A DNA stretch of 64,000 nucleotides, taken from positions 299,310 to 363,309 of the forward strand of contig CAVVYM010000002.1 of assembly GCA_963752505.1 (NCBI GenBank), in the 5' to 3' direction. The position numbers and the translations under genes were made by a program. The notes beneath the pieces are model-generated. The model was given only the letters and a program-made list of their open reading frames with translations, was not told the origin of the DNA and searched no databases. This document shows, piece by piece, positions 9,250-19,390 of this stretch. Source of the DNA: JACJWR01 sp963752505. Lineage in GTDB: Bacteria > Actinomycetota > Actinomycetes > S36-B12 > UBA10799. Position 1 is the first letter of the stretch; each line of letters begins with the position of its first letter.

Positions 9250-10545
9250 CCTGGACCGATTGGCTGCTCTGGGCCGGATACTTCCTCGCGCTGCTGGCCA
9301 TCGTGGTGGGCTGGGCTTGGACCATCGTCTTGTACTTCGCCGGTAGCAGGTATCTCAAGCACTGGCGAAACCAGGCTGAAGGCGAAGAATCGAACTACCT
9401 CTGGGTGTTCATGGTGCCAGCGCTCAATGAGGGCGTGACCATCGCCGACAGCGTTAGTCGGTTGCGGGCCGTCAAGGCCACCCACAAAGTGATGCTGGTC
9501 ATCAACGACGGTTCGGAGGACAACACCGGCGAAGTGCTCGAATCGCTCGCGGGGCCCGATCTTGAGGTGTTCACGCGGGTGCCGCCCAACGCTCGCACGG
9601 GCAAGGCCGCCGCACTCGAATGCCGCGTTTACGCACGTGAAGAGCCAGCTGTCCACCCTGGAGTCGCTGCGGGGTTGGGCTCCCGAGCGCATCATCGTCG
9701 CGATCGTCGATGCGGACGGTCGGTTGGATCCGCGAGCTCCGCTTCTGGTCTCACGACACTTCGACGATCCCCGGGTCGGCGGCATCCAGGTGAATGTCCG
9801 CATCTACAACGAAACCAGCTGGCTCACTCGCATGCAGGGCATGGAGTTCCGCGTTTTCGGTGGGCTCTTCCAGGTGGGGCGTGCCCAGTGGGGCGCGAGC
9901 TTCATGGGCGGCAACGGCCAGTTCAATCGAATGAGTGCGCTCGATTCGGTGGCCACCCCGAACGGTCCGTGGTCCGACTTCCTCACGGAGGACCAGGAAC
10001 TCGGGCTACGCCTCCTCGAGCACGGTTGGCGGGGTGAGCACGAACCTTTCACCCATGTCTCCCAGCAGGGGCTCAACTCGCTGCGGCGGCTGTATCGCCA
10101 ACGAACCCGCTGGTTCCAGGGCAACCTGCAGGTCCTCAACAACGTTCGACGGCTGCATGCCCACCATCTGTTCGGCAAACGCAGATTCGACGCGCTGTTC
10201 ACTCTGCTGCAGCCGGTGTTCCTCATCGTCGTGGGGACGGCAGTGATAGTAGCCATCGTGCTCGCGGTGTTCTTCGGAATCCCCTTCCTGCCGCTGGATC
10301 GGCCGGTGCTGCTGGTCCTATTCCTGCTGCTCGCCTTCGGCCCCACCGCCATGGGCGTGCTCGTGCAGGCGCGCGGCCGGGGGTGGCGGGGATTGCTCGC
10401 CGCGCTTGCAGTGACACCCAGCTATCTCGCCTATACGTGGCTCTTGTGGCCGGTGGTGTTCATCGGTCTCTACAAGCAGTTGCGGGGGAACAACGTCTGG
10501 GCAAAGACCGCCCGCGAGAGCCTTGCGACCCAGCAGGGGACCTAG
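9246..10545 (+). CDS. Cellulose-synthase-like GT2 glycosyltransferase (one frameshift)
   Basis: Processive beta-glycan synthase of the inner membrane, ~430 residues once the frame is repaired. Membrane helix at the N-terminus (LLWAGYFLALLAIVVGWAW), then VINDGS, VDADG, TEDQE and the QxxRW-type RQRTRW, which together define the processive GT2 active site, and two to three helices at the C-terminus. No PilZ domain, so direct c-di-GMP control as in BcsA is not evident. The frame breaks near 9619: one extra G between ALxx and AAFTHVKSQ, upstream and downstream parts being otherwise continuous. The start overlaps the BcsB-like stop (ATGA). The polymer is unknown; cellulose or another beta-glucan is inferred. 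Confidence 0.85.
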
Positions 10546-10602
10546 CGCAGGTATCACCCATGTGGGCTAAAGCCGGCCCTAGCCGGGGCCGATACCCGGG
10601 CC

Positions 10603-11304
10603 ATGAGAAAGTCACGCGGCCTCAAGGCACTCCTGGCGCTCATCGCCGCAGTCATCGGACTGTCCCTCCTGGGGGCCGGGACGGCGGCGGCTGCTTCGAC
10701 CTTGGCCCTGCGGTCGGTTCCGGTGGGCGCGTGGAGCGACGGCAGCACGTTCGGCGCCTGGCGCGTCGTATTCGCCGGCTACGGATCGGTGACCTCCACC
10801 AAGAGCACCATCGCCCTGGCGCCCATGGCATCCACCTCACCCGGTGAGACCCACGCCAGCCTCGTTGTGAGCCAGCAGAGTTTCACCGCCGCCAAACTCT
10901 CGCTGACCGCGAAGATGACCACCACCACCCAGTTGCGCACCGGCTCGGATCCCAACGCCTGGGAAGTGGGTTGGCTGGTCTGGGACTACGTCGACAACGA
11001 GCACTTCAGCTACGCAATCGCCAAGCCCAACGGTTGGGAGTTGGGCAAGCGCGACCCGGCCTACCCTGGTGGCCAGCGCTTCCTGGCGACCGGATCCAAC
11101 GTGACGGTGCCGGTCGGGACGCAGGCGACCTACAACGTGACGCGCACGGTGCAGGCCAACGGCAGCACGCTGACCGTGCTCAAGATCCAAGGCGTGACGG
11201 TTGCGAGGTTCACTGACACCGAGCGCCCCTACACCGGCGGCGCGGTGGGCGTCTACACCGAAGACGCCGCAATCGTGGTCAAAGCCCTCAGCGCCAACGG
11301 CTGA
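10603..11304 (+). CDS. Secreted beta-sandwich protein
   Basis: 233-residue exported protein: basic start, hydrophobic core (ALLALIAAVIGLSLLGAG) and a likely cleavage after TAAAAS. The mature part is rich in Thr, Ser and aromatic residues and looks like a single concanavalin-like beta-sandwich (AWEVGWLVWDYVDNEHFSYA), as in LamG-type or DUF1080-type domains. No catalytic residues are assigned. It sits 58 bases after the GT2 synthase on the same strand, so binding or trimming of the exported glycan is a reasonable guess, not shown. Confidence 0.6.
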   Translation: MRKSRGLKALLALIAAVIGLSLLGAGTAAAASTLALRSVPVGAWSDGSTFGAWRVVFAGYGSVTSTKSTIALAPMASTSPGETHASLVVSQQSFTAAKLSLTAKMTTTTQLRTGSDPNAWEVGWLVWDYVDNEHFSYAIAKPNGWELGKRDPAYPGGQRFLATGSNVTVPVGTQATYNVTRTVQANGSTLTVLKIQGVTVARFTDTERPYTGGAVGVYTEDAAIVVKALSANG

Positions 11305-11310
11305 CTCGCG

Positions 11311-12613
11311 TCATCGGCGACCGGCTCCATTGAGAACGGCAGCAACCTCCGCGCGGCTGTAGCCGGCCTCGGTCAGCACCTGCAATCTGTCGAAGGGGGA
11401 TCCGAAAGCGCTCGGAGGGGTGCCGCCGAACACCAGGTACTCCATGGCGGTGACGATGCGCTCTGACGCACGACCATCCCCGAACGGGTTGGCCTTCGCA
11501 GTCATCTCAGCCAAGGCCGCCGGGTCGTCCAGCAGGCGCAGTGCGACCGCCGCGATTCGCTCGGGATCGGTGCCCACGAGTTCCAGTACCCCCGCATGCA
11601 CACCTTCCATCCGTTCGGATGATTCGCGCGTCACTGAGCACGGGGGTGTCCAGGCTCGGGGCCTCTTCCTGCACTCCGCCGGAGTCGGAGATGGCCAGGT
11701 CGGCGCGTTTGAGGAGCTTGGCGAACGCCGGGTAATCCAGCGGATCGACCAGCAGCACGTTGTCGTAGTTGCGCAGGACCGGTTCGATTCCGTCCCGTAC
11801 GAGGGGGTTGGGATGCATCGGCAGGACGATGAGCGCATCCGGTCTGGCTGTGGCGATGGTCGCAAGACCCTCGACGATGCGGGTGATGCCGCCGCCCCAA
11901 TTCTCACGTCGGTGCATGGTTGCGGCTATCACCGGACCGGTGTGGGTGTCCAGCCGATTCAACTGGGCATCGGGCCACTCGACGTTCAAACTGGCCGCCC
12001 AGAGAATCGCATCCACCCCGGTGTTGCCGGTGACGACCATCTGCCGAACGTCGTAGCCCTCGCGCACCAGCGCCTGCGCGCTCATCCACGTGGGCGGCAG
12101 GTGCAGGCTGGCAAAGTCACCGATCACGAGGCGGTTCAGTTCCTCTGGAAAGGGATTCCATCGGTCGCCGGTGCGCAGGCCTGCCTCCACGTGCACCACG
12201 GGAAGCCGATTCATGGCGGCCACCTGGGCGCCCATCAGCGCGGAAACAGTGTCGCCTTGGACCACGACCATCGCTGGGTATCGCCCGGCGTTGGTGCCCA
12301 CGCCGGAGAAAAGTCGCGGGGCGGAACGGCGCTCAGGGCCCCCACGAAGGGTGTCGAGCACGTTCTCCAAGCCCGACATGAGCTTCTGGCTGATTCGGAC
12401 GATGCTGGCGCCGGGGCTGGCAACGTTCAGCCGGAAGTCCGGTGCGACCCCAGCAAGCTCAAGCACCTTGGGCACCATGTCGGGGTGCTGACCGGTGTCG
12501 ACGATGATGGGCCGGATGCGTGAGGCTTCCATCGCCTGCACCAGCGGAACCATCTTGATGGCCTCCGGCCTGGTGCCTAGCACGAAGAGGCAGTGGCACT
12601 CTTTTTCTGCCAT
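11311..12613 (-). CDS. wecB: UDP-N-acetylglucosamine 2-epimerase (one frameshift)
   Basis: Non-hydrolysing epimerase interconverting UDP-GlcNAc and UDP-ManNAc in the cytoplasm, feeding surface glycans. Seen: GTRPEAIKM at the N-terminus, VVQGDTVSAL, VHVEAGLRTGD, TMHRRENWG and SDSGGVQEEAP, all in family order. The frame breaks near 11635, where one extra base separates TPVL from VTRESSERMEG; the remaining ~100 residues continue in the next frame to the stop. With the break repaired the length (~430) is slightly above the usual 360-380. It is convergent with the upstream secreted protein gene. Confidence 0.88.
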
Positions 12614-12656
12614 CGGCCTCCCCTTTCATCTCGGAGGGAGTTACGACACCCCGAAC

Positions 12657-13337
12657 CTAGCCGTCGCGAGTTGTTGATGCCGACGGAGCAGGTAGCGCAA
12701 TTCCGGTATTCGCATGACAGTCATACCCGTTTGGCACCTTGTGCAGGTATTGCTGGTGGTACTCCTCCGCCGGGTAGAAGGTCTGACTGTCAGCGGGGCC
12801 GATTTCGGTGGTGACGGCATCGAATCCGAGGTCGGTGAGCACGTCGTTGTAGGTCTGCGCCGTAGCCCGCACCTGGGCTTCTTGCTCAGGATCGGTCCAG
12901 TAGGCCGCGCTGCGGTACTGGGTGCCGACGTCGTTGCCCTGTCGGAACCCCTGCGTCGGGTCGTGGTTCTCCCAGAACACCTTGAGTACGTCGTAGGTGC
13001 TCACGAGAGCCGGATCGTAGGCGACCATCACGATCTCGGTGTGCCCCGTGCGACCCGTGCACACTTCTTCGTAGGTGGGGTTCGGGGTGCTGCCCCCCAT
13101 GTAGCCAACGGCGGTTCCCACCACCCCGGGCAGATTCCACAGCTTCTTCTCCGCACCCCAGAAGCAGCCCATTGCCAAGTACAGGACCTTCACCTCGTCG
13201 CCCCAAGGGCCAAGCAGAGGACCACCGAGCACGACGTTGCGTGGGGGTGGCCGAAAGGACGGGACCGACCGGCCTGGAAGTGCCTGATCCGGATCGACCA
13301 TGGTTGGTTTGCCGCCGAGAAGCCGCCAGATGCTCAT
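12657..13337 (-). CDS. msrA: Peptide-methionine (S)-S-oxide reductase
   Basis: Repairs oxidised methionine (S form). Catalytic GCFWG is present (residues ~57-61), with downstream family motifs YMGGSTPNPTYEEVCTGRTGH, shown here only in part, and FYPAEEYHQQYL. 226 residues: the ~50-residue N-terminal extension with LPGR is usual in actinobacterial MsrA. Upstream of wecB on the same strand; divergent from the pmt gene. Confidence 0.95.
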   Translation of the reverse strand: MSIWRLLGGKPTMVDPDQALPGRSVPSFRPPPRNVVLGGPLLGPWGDEVKVLYLAMGCFWGAEKKLWNLPGVVGTAVGYMGGSTPNPTYEEVCTGRTGHTEIVMVAYDPALVSTYDVLKVFWENHDPTQGFRQGNDVGTQYRSAAYWTDPEQEAQVRATAQTYNDVLTDLGFDAVTTEIGPADSQTFYPAEEYHQQYLHKVPNGYDCHANTGIALPAPSASTTRDG

Positions 13338-13435
13338 GCTCCATGGTCACCGGACGGCGGCGTTTGCGCAACGCGTCACCCGCGCGAGCTCCCGGTCCGT
13401 CATCGAATCAAACGTCGGCGTCCTAGGGTTGGGCC

Positions 13436-15010
13436 GTGGCACCCGTCCTCGGCCCTTCGGTCGCATCGCGGCTCTACCCCGCCATGCCGAGGGGCGGTTG
13501 GCGCGGTTGGTGGGGTCCGCTGGTGGCGTTGGCGCTGGCCGCATTGCTGCGGGTGCCGAACCTGGGTCGGCCCAATGATTTCGCCTTCGACGAGACTTAC
13601 TACGCCAAAGATGCGCTCAGTCTGCTGCGATTCGGGGCCGAGCAGAAGATGGTTGAGGACGCCAACGGCATCATCCTGTCCTCCGATGGCAACCCCTGGA
13701 CGGTCAATCCGTTCGGCGACGGTCCCGCCTACGTGGTGCATCCGCCGTTCGGCAAGTGGGTGATCGCTGCGGGTGAGGCCACCCTCGGGATGACGCCCAC
13801 CGGCTGGCGCATCGGCGTGCTTCTCTGCGGGCTCATCGCCGTGGTGCTGATCGCGCGCATCGTGCGGCGACTCATGCGATCGAACTTCTGGGGCACCTTC
13901 GCCGGTCTGTTGCTCGCCCTCGACGGCCTGGCGATCGTGATGAGTCGCACGGCCATCCTCGACAACATCCTCATGGTGTGTGTGCTCGGGGCCTTCGGCG
14001 CGCTGTTGCTGGATCGAGACTGGACTCGACGAAGACTCGCCCGCAGTGAGGACTCGTGGGGCGACAAGGCGGTGGCTCTTGGCGTACTGAATCGACCGTG
14101 GCGCTGGGTCGCGGTGGTGCTGCTCGGGCTCGCGTGCAGCGTCAAGTGGAGCGGCGTGTGGTTCGTCGTGGCGTTCGGCCTGCTCACTGTGCTGTGGGAC
14201 CTCGGTACGCGGCGGTTGGTTGGATCGCCGCGACCATGGTCGACGACGTTGCTGCGCGATGCCGTCCCCACCGCCATCGTGTGGTGCGCGATCGCCGCAG
14301 GCGTGTACCTCGTGACGTGGACGGGGTGGTTCCTCGCGGAGCCTGGCACGGCCTACTACCGGGAATGGGCTGCCACGTCGGCCGGCAGCAACGCCCTGGT
14401 TCCCGACGCGTTGCGCTCGCTCTGGCACTACCACTCAGAAGCGTTCAAGTTCCACACCAGCCTCTCGTCGCCGCACTCCTACGCCGCGAATGCGTGGGGC
14501 TGGCCGATCCAGGCAAGGCCCACGTCGTTCTTCTACTCGGACGCAGCCGAGTGCGGATCCGACAAGTGCGCGCAGGAGGTGCTCGCGCTGGGCAACCCCA
14601 TCATCTGGTGGGCGGCTGTCGTGGCGCTGTTCCACCAAGCGTGGCGATGGGCCGGGCGTCGCGATTGGCGGTCCGGCGCGGTGCTGGCGGGATTCCTCGC
14701 GGGTTGGGCCCCCTGGCTCATGTATCAGGACCGCACGGTCTTCGGGTTCTACGCCATCGCCTTCCTCCCCTTCATGATCATGGCGCTGGTGCTGTCGCTG
14801 TCGGTGGTGCGCGGCTCGCCTGATGCCGCAGCGCTGCCTGCAGGTGGGACCCCGCAGCTGACCAACCGCAATCTGGTGGGAATCGTCCTGGTGGCGATCT
14901 TCGCCATCGCCGTGGTAGCCGCCAGCTGGTGGTTCTATCCGATCTGGGTGGCCGAACCGCTGCCCTACAACGAATGGTTCTGGCGGATGTGGTTCCCGAG
15001 TTGGGTCTAG
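13436..15010 (+). CDS. pmt: Polyprenyl-phosphate-mannose--protein mannosyltransferase
   Basis: GT39 membrane enzyme that O-mannosylates exported proteins, using polyprenol-phosphate mannose. 524 residues with about ten membrane helices. The first extracytoplasmic loop carries the acidic FAFDETYYAKDA motif typical of Pmt, followed by HPPFGKW. The C-terminal part has the aromatic-rich last loop of bacterial Pmt proteins. GTG start at 13436; an ATG ~48 bases further in (MPRGGWRGW) is an alternative. In many actinobacteria pmt is beside rsmI; here it is beside msrA. Confidence 0.92.
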   Translation: MAPVLGPSVASRLYPAMPRGGWRGWWGPLVALALAALLRVPNLGRPNDFAFDETYYAKDALSLLRFGAEQKMVEDANGIILSSDGNPWTVNPFGDGPAYVVHPPFGKWVIAAGEATLGMTPTGWRIGVLLCGLIAVVLIARIVRRLMRSNFWGTFAGLLLALDGLAIVMSRTAILDNILMVCVLGAFGALLLDRDWTRRRLARSEDSWGDKAVALGVLNRPWRWVAVVLLGLACSVKWSGVWFVVAFGLLTVLWDLGTRRLVGSPRPWSTTLLRDAVPTAIVWCAIAAGVYLVTWTGWFLAEPGTAYYREWAATSAGSNALVPDALRSLWHYHSEAFKFHTSLSSPHSYAANAWGWPIQARPTSFFYSDAAECGSDKCAQEVLALGNPIIWWAAVVALFHQAWRWAGRRDWRSGAVLAGFLAGWAPWLMYQDRTVFGFYAIAFLPFMIMALVLSLSVVRGSPDAAALPAGGTPQLTNRNLVGIVLVAIFAIAVVAASWWFYPIWVAEPLPYNEWFWRMWFPSWV

Positions 15011-15084
15011 GCCCGCGCTGCGTCAGGCTAGACGCGGGCGCGACAGGCGCCGATGTGAGCATCGGATAGCGACAGGAGACGACC

Positions 15085-16242
15085 GTGACCGCAGAGGACC
15101 CCGGCATCGACGAACAGGATGCCCGCAAGCAGTGGGCTGAAGAGGCGGCGAAGCTCGGCCGCTTCAACCTGCTGGTGCTGGGCAAGACTGGGGTGGGCAA
15201 GAGCACCCTCATCAACGCGATCTTCGGCGAATCGGTGGCGCGCACCGGCATCGGCCAGCCGGTGACGAGCGGCAGTCGGCTGTACGTCACGAAGTCGGGC
15301 AACCTGGGGCTCTACGACACTCGGGGATTCGAATTGGGCGCCACGTCGGCGGAGATTCTCGCGGAGGTACGGGGGCTCATCGAGGCCAAGCGCACGACCG
15401 ACGCCTCCGAGCACATTCACGTCGCCTACTACTGCGTTCGCGCGGGCGATCATCGCTTTGAACCGGCCGAGGCCGAGTTTGTCCGCTCGTTGCACGACCT
15501 GGGCCTACCGGTGTTCCTGGTGCTCACGCAGGTGCACGCCAAGAACGGGCAGTACCGACCCGAGCACGTGGAGTTCGCACAGTATCTATACGAGCAGGGA
15601 TTGCCCGTGTATCTCGGTCGGCCGTTCCTCACCGCGGCCCTGCCGGATGCGGCGCTCGGCTACGACGCGCACGGGGTGCGTGAGTTGGTGGACGCCACCT
15701 ACCAGGCTGCGCCGGAGGCGTCGCAGATGGCGCTGGCGGCCGCGCAGGTGGTGGACCGCGGGTTGAAGCTCAAAGCGGCCAAGGTGCGCATCAAGATGGC
15801 AGCCGGGTTGGCGGCCTCGGTGGGTGCGGCACCGATCCCGTTCTCGGATGCAGCGCTGATCGTGCCGATTCAGACCGGAATGATGGCTTCGATCTCGCAG
15901 ATCTACCAAGTGCCGATGGATGCCTCGCTGGCCGCCGGGCTGGCAGCTTCCACGGCGGCCACCAACCTGGGCCGTTCCCTGGCTGCCAACGCCTTGAAGA
16001 TGATTCCGGGCGCCGGTTCGGTGGCGGGTTCGGCGGTGTCGGCCTCAGTCGCCTCGTCCTTCACGCTCGCGATGGGCGAGGCGTGGGCGCGCGTGTGCGG
16101 AATGATGCTGGACGGCAAGTTCGGCCCGCTTGAGCACCTTGACAACGGCAGCATTCGGATCGCGTTCCTGGAGGAGTTCAAAGGACTGTTCTCGAGTTCA
16201 CTCGACAGTCTGCGCCGCAAGTCCGGGGGTGGTTCGGTGTGA
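15085..16242 (+). CDS. GTPase with DUF697-like C-terminus (first of pair)
   Basis: 385-residue predicted GTP-binding protein. P-loop GKTGVGKST near residue 35, switch-II DTRGF, and a hydrophobic helical region at ~230-340 resembling DUF697. At the usual G4 position (NKxD) the protein has LTQVH, without the aspartate that normally recognises guanine. GTG start preceded by AGGAG. Overlaps the next, paralogous gene by four bases (GTGA). The cellular role is unknown; related bacterial proteins are membrane-associated. Confidence 0.82.
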   Translation: MTAEDPGIDEQDARKQWAEEAAKLGRFNLLVLGKTGVGKSTLINAIFGESVARTGIGQPVTSGSRLYVTKSGNLGLYDTRGFELGATSAEILAEVRGLIEAKRTTDASEHIHVAYYCVRAGDHRFEPAEAEFVRSLHDLGLPVFLVLTQVHAKNGQYRPEHVEFAQYLYEQGLPVYLGRPFLTAALPDAALGYDAHGVRELVDATYQAAPEASQMALAAAQVVDRGLKLKAAKVRIKMAAGLAASVGAAPIPFSDAALIVPIQTGMMASISQIYQVPMDASLAAGLAASTAATNLGRSLAANALKMIPGAGSVAGSAVSASVASSFTLAMGEAWARVCGMMLDGKFGPLEHLDNGSIRIAFLEEFKGLFSSSLDSLRRKSGGGSV

Positions 16243-17513
16243 CCGAGGAGGGCGCTTCGGGGTTGCTCTCCCCCGCCGCAATCGATGCGGGCTACCGCGC
16301 GGCCGAGCGGGAGATCGGGCAGTTCAACCTGGGGCTATTCGGCTTGACCGGTGCGGGTAAGAGCACCCTGCTCAACGCGGTGTTCGGGGTGAATCTAGCG
16401 GCAACGGGCATCGGCGCCCCCGTCACTCAGACCTCCACCCTGCATCGCCGGACGACCAACAGTCTGGGGATCTTCGACACGAAGGGGCTCGAACTCGGAA
16501 CGCGGATGGACGACACGCTCGCGGAACTGCGGACGTTCGTCGACGCCAACCGGCTTGGCCCGGAATCTGATCAACTCCACGTCATCTGGTATTGCATCCG
16601 GGCCGGTGATCGACGTATTCAGCCGGCCGAGCAGGCCTTCATCCGAGGCGTGGCGGGCATCGGGATTCCGGTGGTCCTGGTGATGACGCAAGTGCCGTTG
16701 ACTCCGGCCGGGCAGCTCCACCCCGAGGCGGTGGAATTGGCGACGGCTATTCGAGGACTCCGGCTTCCCACCCGCGGCGACATCTTCTTCGTCAACGCCC
16801 TCGGCGACGACTTCGGGGGCATTCCGGTGCACGGCCTGGACGCGTTGCTGCAGTGGACCGAGCAGATTGCCCCTGAGGGCGTGCGCAACGCACTGGCCGC
16901 GGCGCAGCAGGTGAACACCCGATTCAAGGCAGCACGAGCGGCGAGTGTGGTGACCCGCGCAGCCAACGTGGTGCGATCGAAGGCTCTGAAGCGCAATGTG
17001 ACCGGTGAGGCTTGGGTGGCGATGTTCGCCGAGATCGCCACCATCTATGGACTCAGCGAGGCGCAATCGCGTCAGGTGCTGGAAAACTCCGACATCATCG
17101 CCCGGCTACGGCGATTGGTGATGGCCGCCAATGCGGGAGTCTTCCTGATGCCTGCCGTGGCCTTGGTGGGCATGACGGCGACGGCGGTGGCCGATTCGGG
17201 ACGCCGGGCGGGCAGCAAGTGGAAGGCCCGCCGACAGGCCAAGCGCGACGACGGGTCGGGCGGCAAGGCGGTTGAGGCTCAGGGGGATCCCAGCAGTTTG
17301 CCGGAGAAGAAGTCGGTGGGGGTGGGCTGGGTCGCCGCCCGCATCACACGCGACCTGGGCGCAGCCTGGACGACCACCTGCGAGCACTACTGGTCGCAGG
17401 CCTACCCCGAGCCGCCGACCGCACTGGATACCAGTGAAGTTGCCGGCAGATTCAACGCTGAGCTGCAGCACAGACTGCCGAGACCACTGCGGAGGGGCGA
17501 TCGGCGAGGCTAG
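16239..17513 (+). CDS. GTPase paralogue (second of pair)
   Basis: 424 residues, similar to the preceding gene along the G domain: GLTGAGKST, FDTKGLELG, and MTQVP at the G4 position. The C-terminal half differs: a hydrophobic segment (AANAGVFLMPAVALVGMTA) followed by a very basic stretch (KWKARRQAKR) and a ~100-residue tail. Coupled to the first gene by the GTGA overlap, so the two are probably made in fixed ratio and may form a heterodimer, as paired dynamin-like proteins do. That partnership is inference. Confidence 0.82.
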   Translation: MTEEGASGLLSPAAIDAGYRAAEREIGQFNLGLFGLTGAGKSTLLNAVFGVNLAATGIGAPVTQTSTLHRRTTNSLGIFDTKGLELGTRMDDTLAELRTFVDANRLGPESDQLHVIWYCIRAGDRRIQPAEQAFIRGVAGIGIPVVLVMTQVPLTPAGQLHPEAVELATAIRGLRLPTRGDIFFVNALGDDFGGIPVHGLDALLQWTEQIAPEGVRNALAAAQQVNTRFKAARAASVVTRAANVVRSKALKRNVTGEAWVAMFAEIATIYGLSEAQSRQVLENSDIIARLRRLVMAANAGVFLMPAVALVGMTATAVADSGRRAGSKWKARRQAKRDDGSGGKAVEAQGDPSSLPEKKSVGVGWVAARITRDLGAAWTTTCEHYWSQAYPEPPTALDTSEVAGRFNAELQHRLPRPLRRGDRRG

Positions 17514-17527
17514 CTCTTGACCCGAAA

Positions 17528-19342
17528 TCACTCTGGACCGGATAAATGTCGAATGGGCAGGGGCGGATCGGGTCGATCGGTGTGGGTGAGTCCGGAGGGG
17601 AAGGACCATTTCCAACCGGGTTGTGCGGTGGTGGTGAGTTGGTAGTGGTGGTGGGTCTTGAGGTTGTGGTGGGTTCGGCATAGGGGGCCGAGGTTGTCTG
17701 CGGTGGTCGGGCCCTGGGGGTAGGCGGTGGTGTGGTCAAGGTCGCAGTGCATCGCGTGGCGGGGGCAGCCGGGCATGCGGCAGCGGGGCTCACGAGCGCG
17801 GATCAGCCGGGCCAGGGAGGCGCTAGGGGTGTAGGTGCGTGACCCGGTGATGGCGACCTGGCCGGTGGCGGGGTCGGTGATCCATAGTCGCCAACGTCCG
17901 TCGCCAGCGAGATCGCGAGCGATGTCGGCTGGGATGGGACCAATCCCGGGAACCTCGGCTGGGGCGTTGGTCAGGCCCAGCAGTGTGTCCAGTGTCGCGA
18001 TGACGCAGATCTCGGGTCGAGGATCACCGGGTGCGGTGACGGTGTCCGGTGCGCTGCCGCGGCTCGGTGCGCTGTCACTGTCCGGTGCGCTGACGCTGCT
18101 CGGCTCGGGGTCCGCTGGATGAGGGGTGGGATGAGCAAGGAGGAGGGCGATGAGAGTGTCGGCGCGGTGTTGGTCCATGGTACGCGGGTCGTCGGGGCTG
18201 TCGGCCTTGCGAGCGGCCGCGGTGGCAGTGAGGCGGGAATAGACGCGGTGGGCGTCGACGTCGCGTATGCAAGCGCTGATCCAGGCCATGCCATCGCCAT
18301 CCGGGCTGATCGCAACTCGGCGGCCCTCGTAGGCCTGTTCGCGGGCCTGGTCGACGTCGTCGGCGGCAAGGGAGTGGATCGCACGTTTGACTGCCCGACG
18401 GACCTCGCCGGGGGTCCAGGGCCGCCGGCCGCCACGATGACGGGTTTGGACGACATCGACGACGTGGTCGATGACGCGGGCGCGGGATTCGGCGGGCAGG
18501 TTCGCCGTTTCCTGCAGCACCGCGCGCCAGGCCGGCGTGAATAACAAGCCGTCCGCGGCTGCAGCAGCCAGCGTGGGGTGCGCGTGTAGGTCCCGGGCTA
18601 GGCACAGCCGCGCTGGTACCGAGGTGGTGGCCACGTGCAGCATCGGGGCCAACTCGACACGTGCGGGGTCGGTGGTTTGGGCACGCGCGAATCCAGCGGG
18701 GGACGCCACCACCGGCTGCGCGCCGGCAGCATCGACGAGAGCCACCGCGCTGCGCGTCTGCACCCAACTGTCCACCGCCTGCCACGCTGCGGTGGTGACC
18801 AACTGGCACGCGCAGGGATACCCCGGAGCGCTTCCCGGTGCCGGGATGGGATCGGCGGCCTCAACTGCGGGATCGGGATGGCGGTGGTCGGCCGGGCACA
18901 CAGTTTGAGCCCCCAACTCGGCCAAGGCCGCGACCAGCCCCGGGCCAGGGGCCATCACCATGAGCGCCCGCACCTGCTCCCGGATCGGAGCATCCCACCA
19001 TTCCGCGCGCACCCACGACGCCAGTTCCACAGGGATCGGCCCGGGCGGAGCCAGCGCAGCGCATGCTTGGGCGTGGGCGGACGCAAGGTCACCACGAGAG
19101 CCACAGTCGCTTTGGGCGTCCGCGGCGTCGTCGAAGTTGGCGGCGTGAGTGGCTTCCCACAGCTGTTCGACGGTCGGTTCGAGCAACTGATCGAGCCAGG
19201 CACCCGGATCGGCACCCACCCAACCGTCGCCAGCGTCCACCCACGCCGCACACTCATCGATGCTCAGTTCCGCGGGAGACTCGGCGGGCACCCGGAACTG
19301 CCTGGCATCGGCAGACCCTCGAGGTGGCGCAACACTGAACAT
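17528..19342 (-). CDS. DUF222 / HNH endonuclease domain protein
   Basis: 604-residue member of the actinobacterial 13E12-repeat family. DUF222 spans most of the protein; the HNH nuclease is at the C-terminus, with CRMPGC, HCDLDHTTAYPQG and LCRTHHNLKTHH giving the metal and catalytic histidines. Such genes are often multicopy and move within genomes, but no terminal repeats are visible here. Proline/serine-rich low-complexity stretch at ~420-440. Only 14 bases separate its end from the GTPase pair (convergent). The biological role of the family is not settled. Confidence 0.9.
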   Translation of the reverse strand: MFSVAPPRGSADARQFRVPAESPAELSIDECAAWVDAGDGWVGADPGAWLDQLLEPTVEQLWEATHAANFDDAADAQSDCGSRGDLASAHAQACAALAPPGPIPVELASWVRAEWWDAPIREQVRALMVMAPGPGLVAALAELGAQTVCPADHRHPDPAVEAADPIPAPGSAPGYPCACQLVTTAAWQAVDSWVQTRSAVALVDAAGAQPVVASPAGFARAQTTDPARVELAPMLHVATTSVPARLCLARDLHAHPTLAAAAADGLLFTPAWRAVLQETANLPAESRARVIDHVVDVVQTRHRGGRRPWTPGEVRRAVKRAIHSLAADDVDQAREQAYEGRRVAISPDGDGMAWISACIRDVDAHRVYSRLTATAAARKADSPDDPRTMDQHRADTLIALLLAHPTPHPADPEPSSVSAPDSDSAPSRGSAPDTVTAPGDPRPEICVIATLDTLLGLTNAPAEVPGIGPIPADIARDLAGDGRWRLWITDPATGQVAITGSRTYTPSASLARLIRAREPRCRMPGCPRHAMHCDLDHTTAYPQGPTTADNLGPLCRTHHNLKTHHHYQLTTTAQPGWKWSFPSGLTHTDRPDPPLPIRHLSGPE

Positions 19343-19390
19343 GACCCCATTTTAGAACACATGTACGAACGCGTCAACACCCAACCTGAA

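Noticed and set aside
17528..19342. HNH gene as part of a mobile intron or insertion sequence
   Set aside because: The family is known to be mobile-like, but no inverted ends, intron structure or target repeats are visible.
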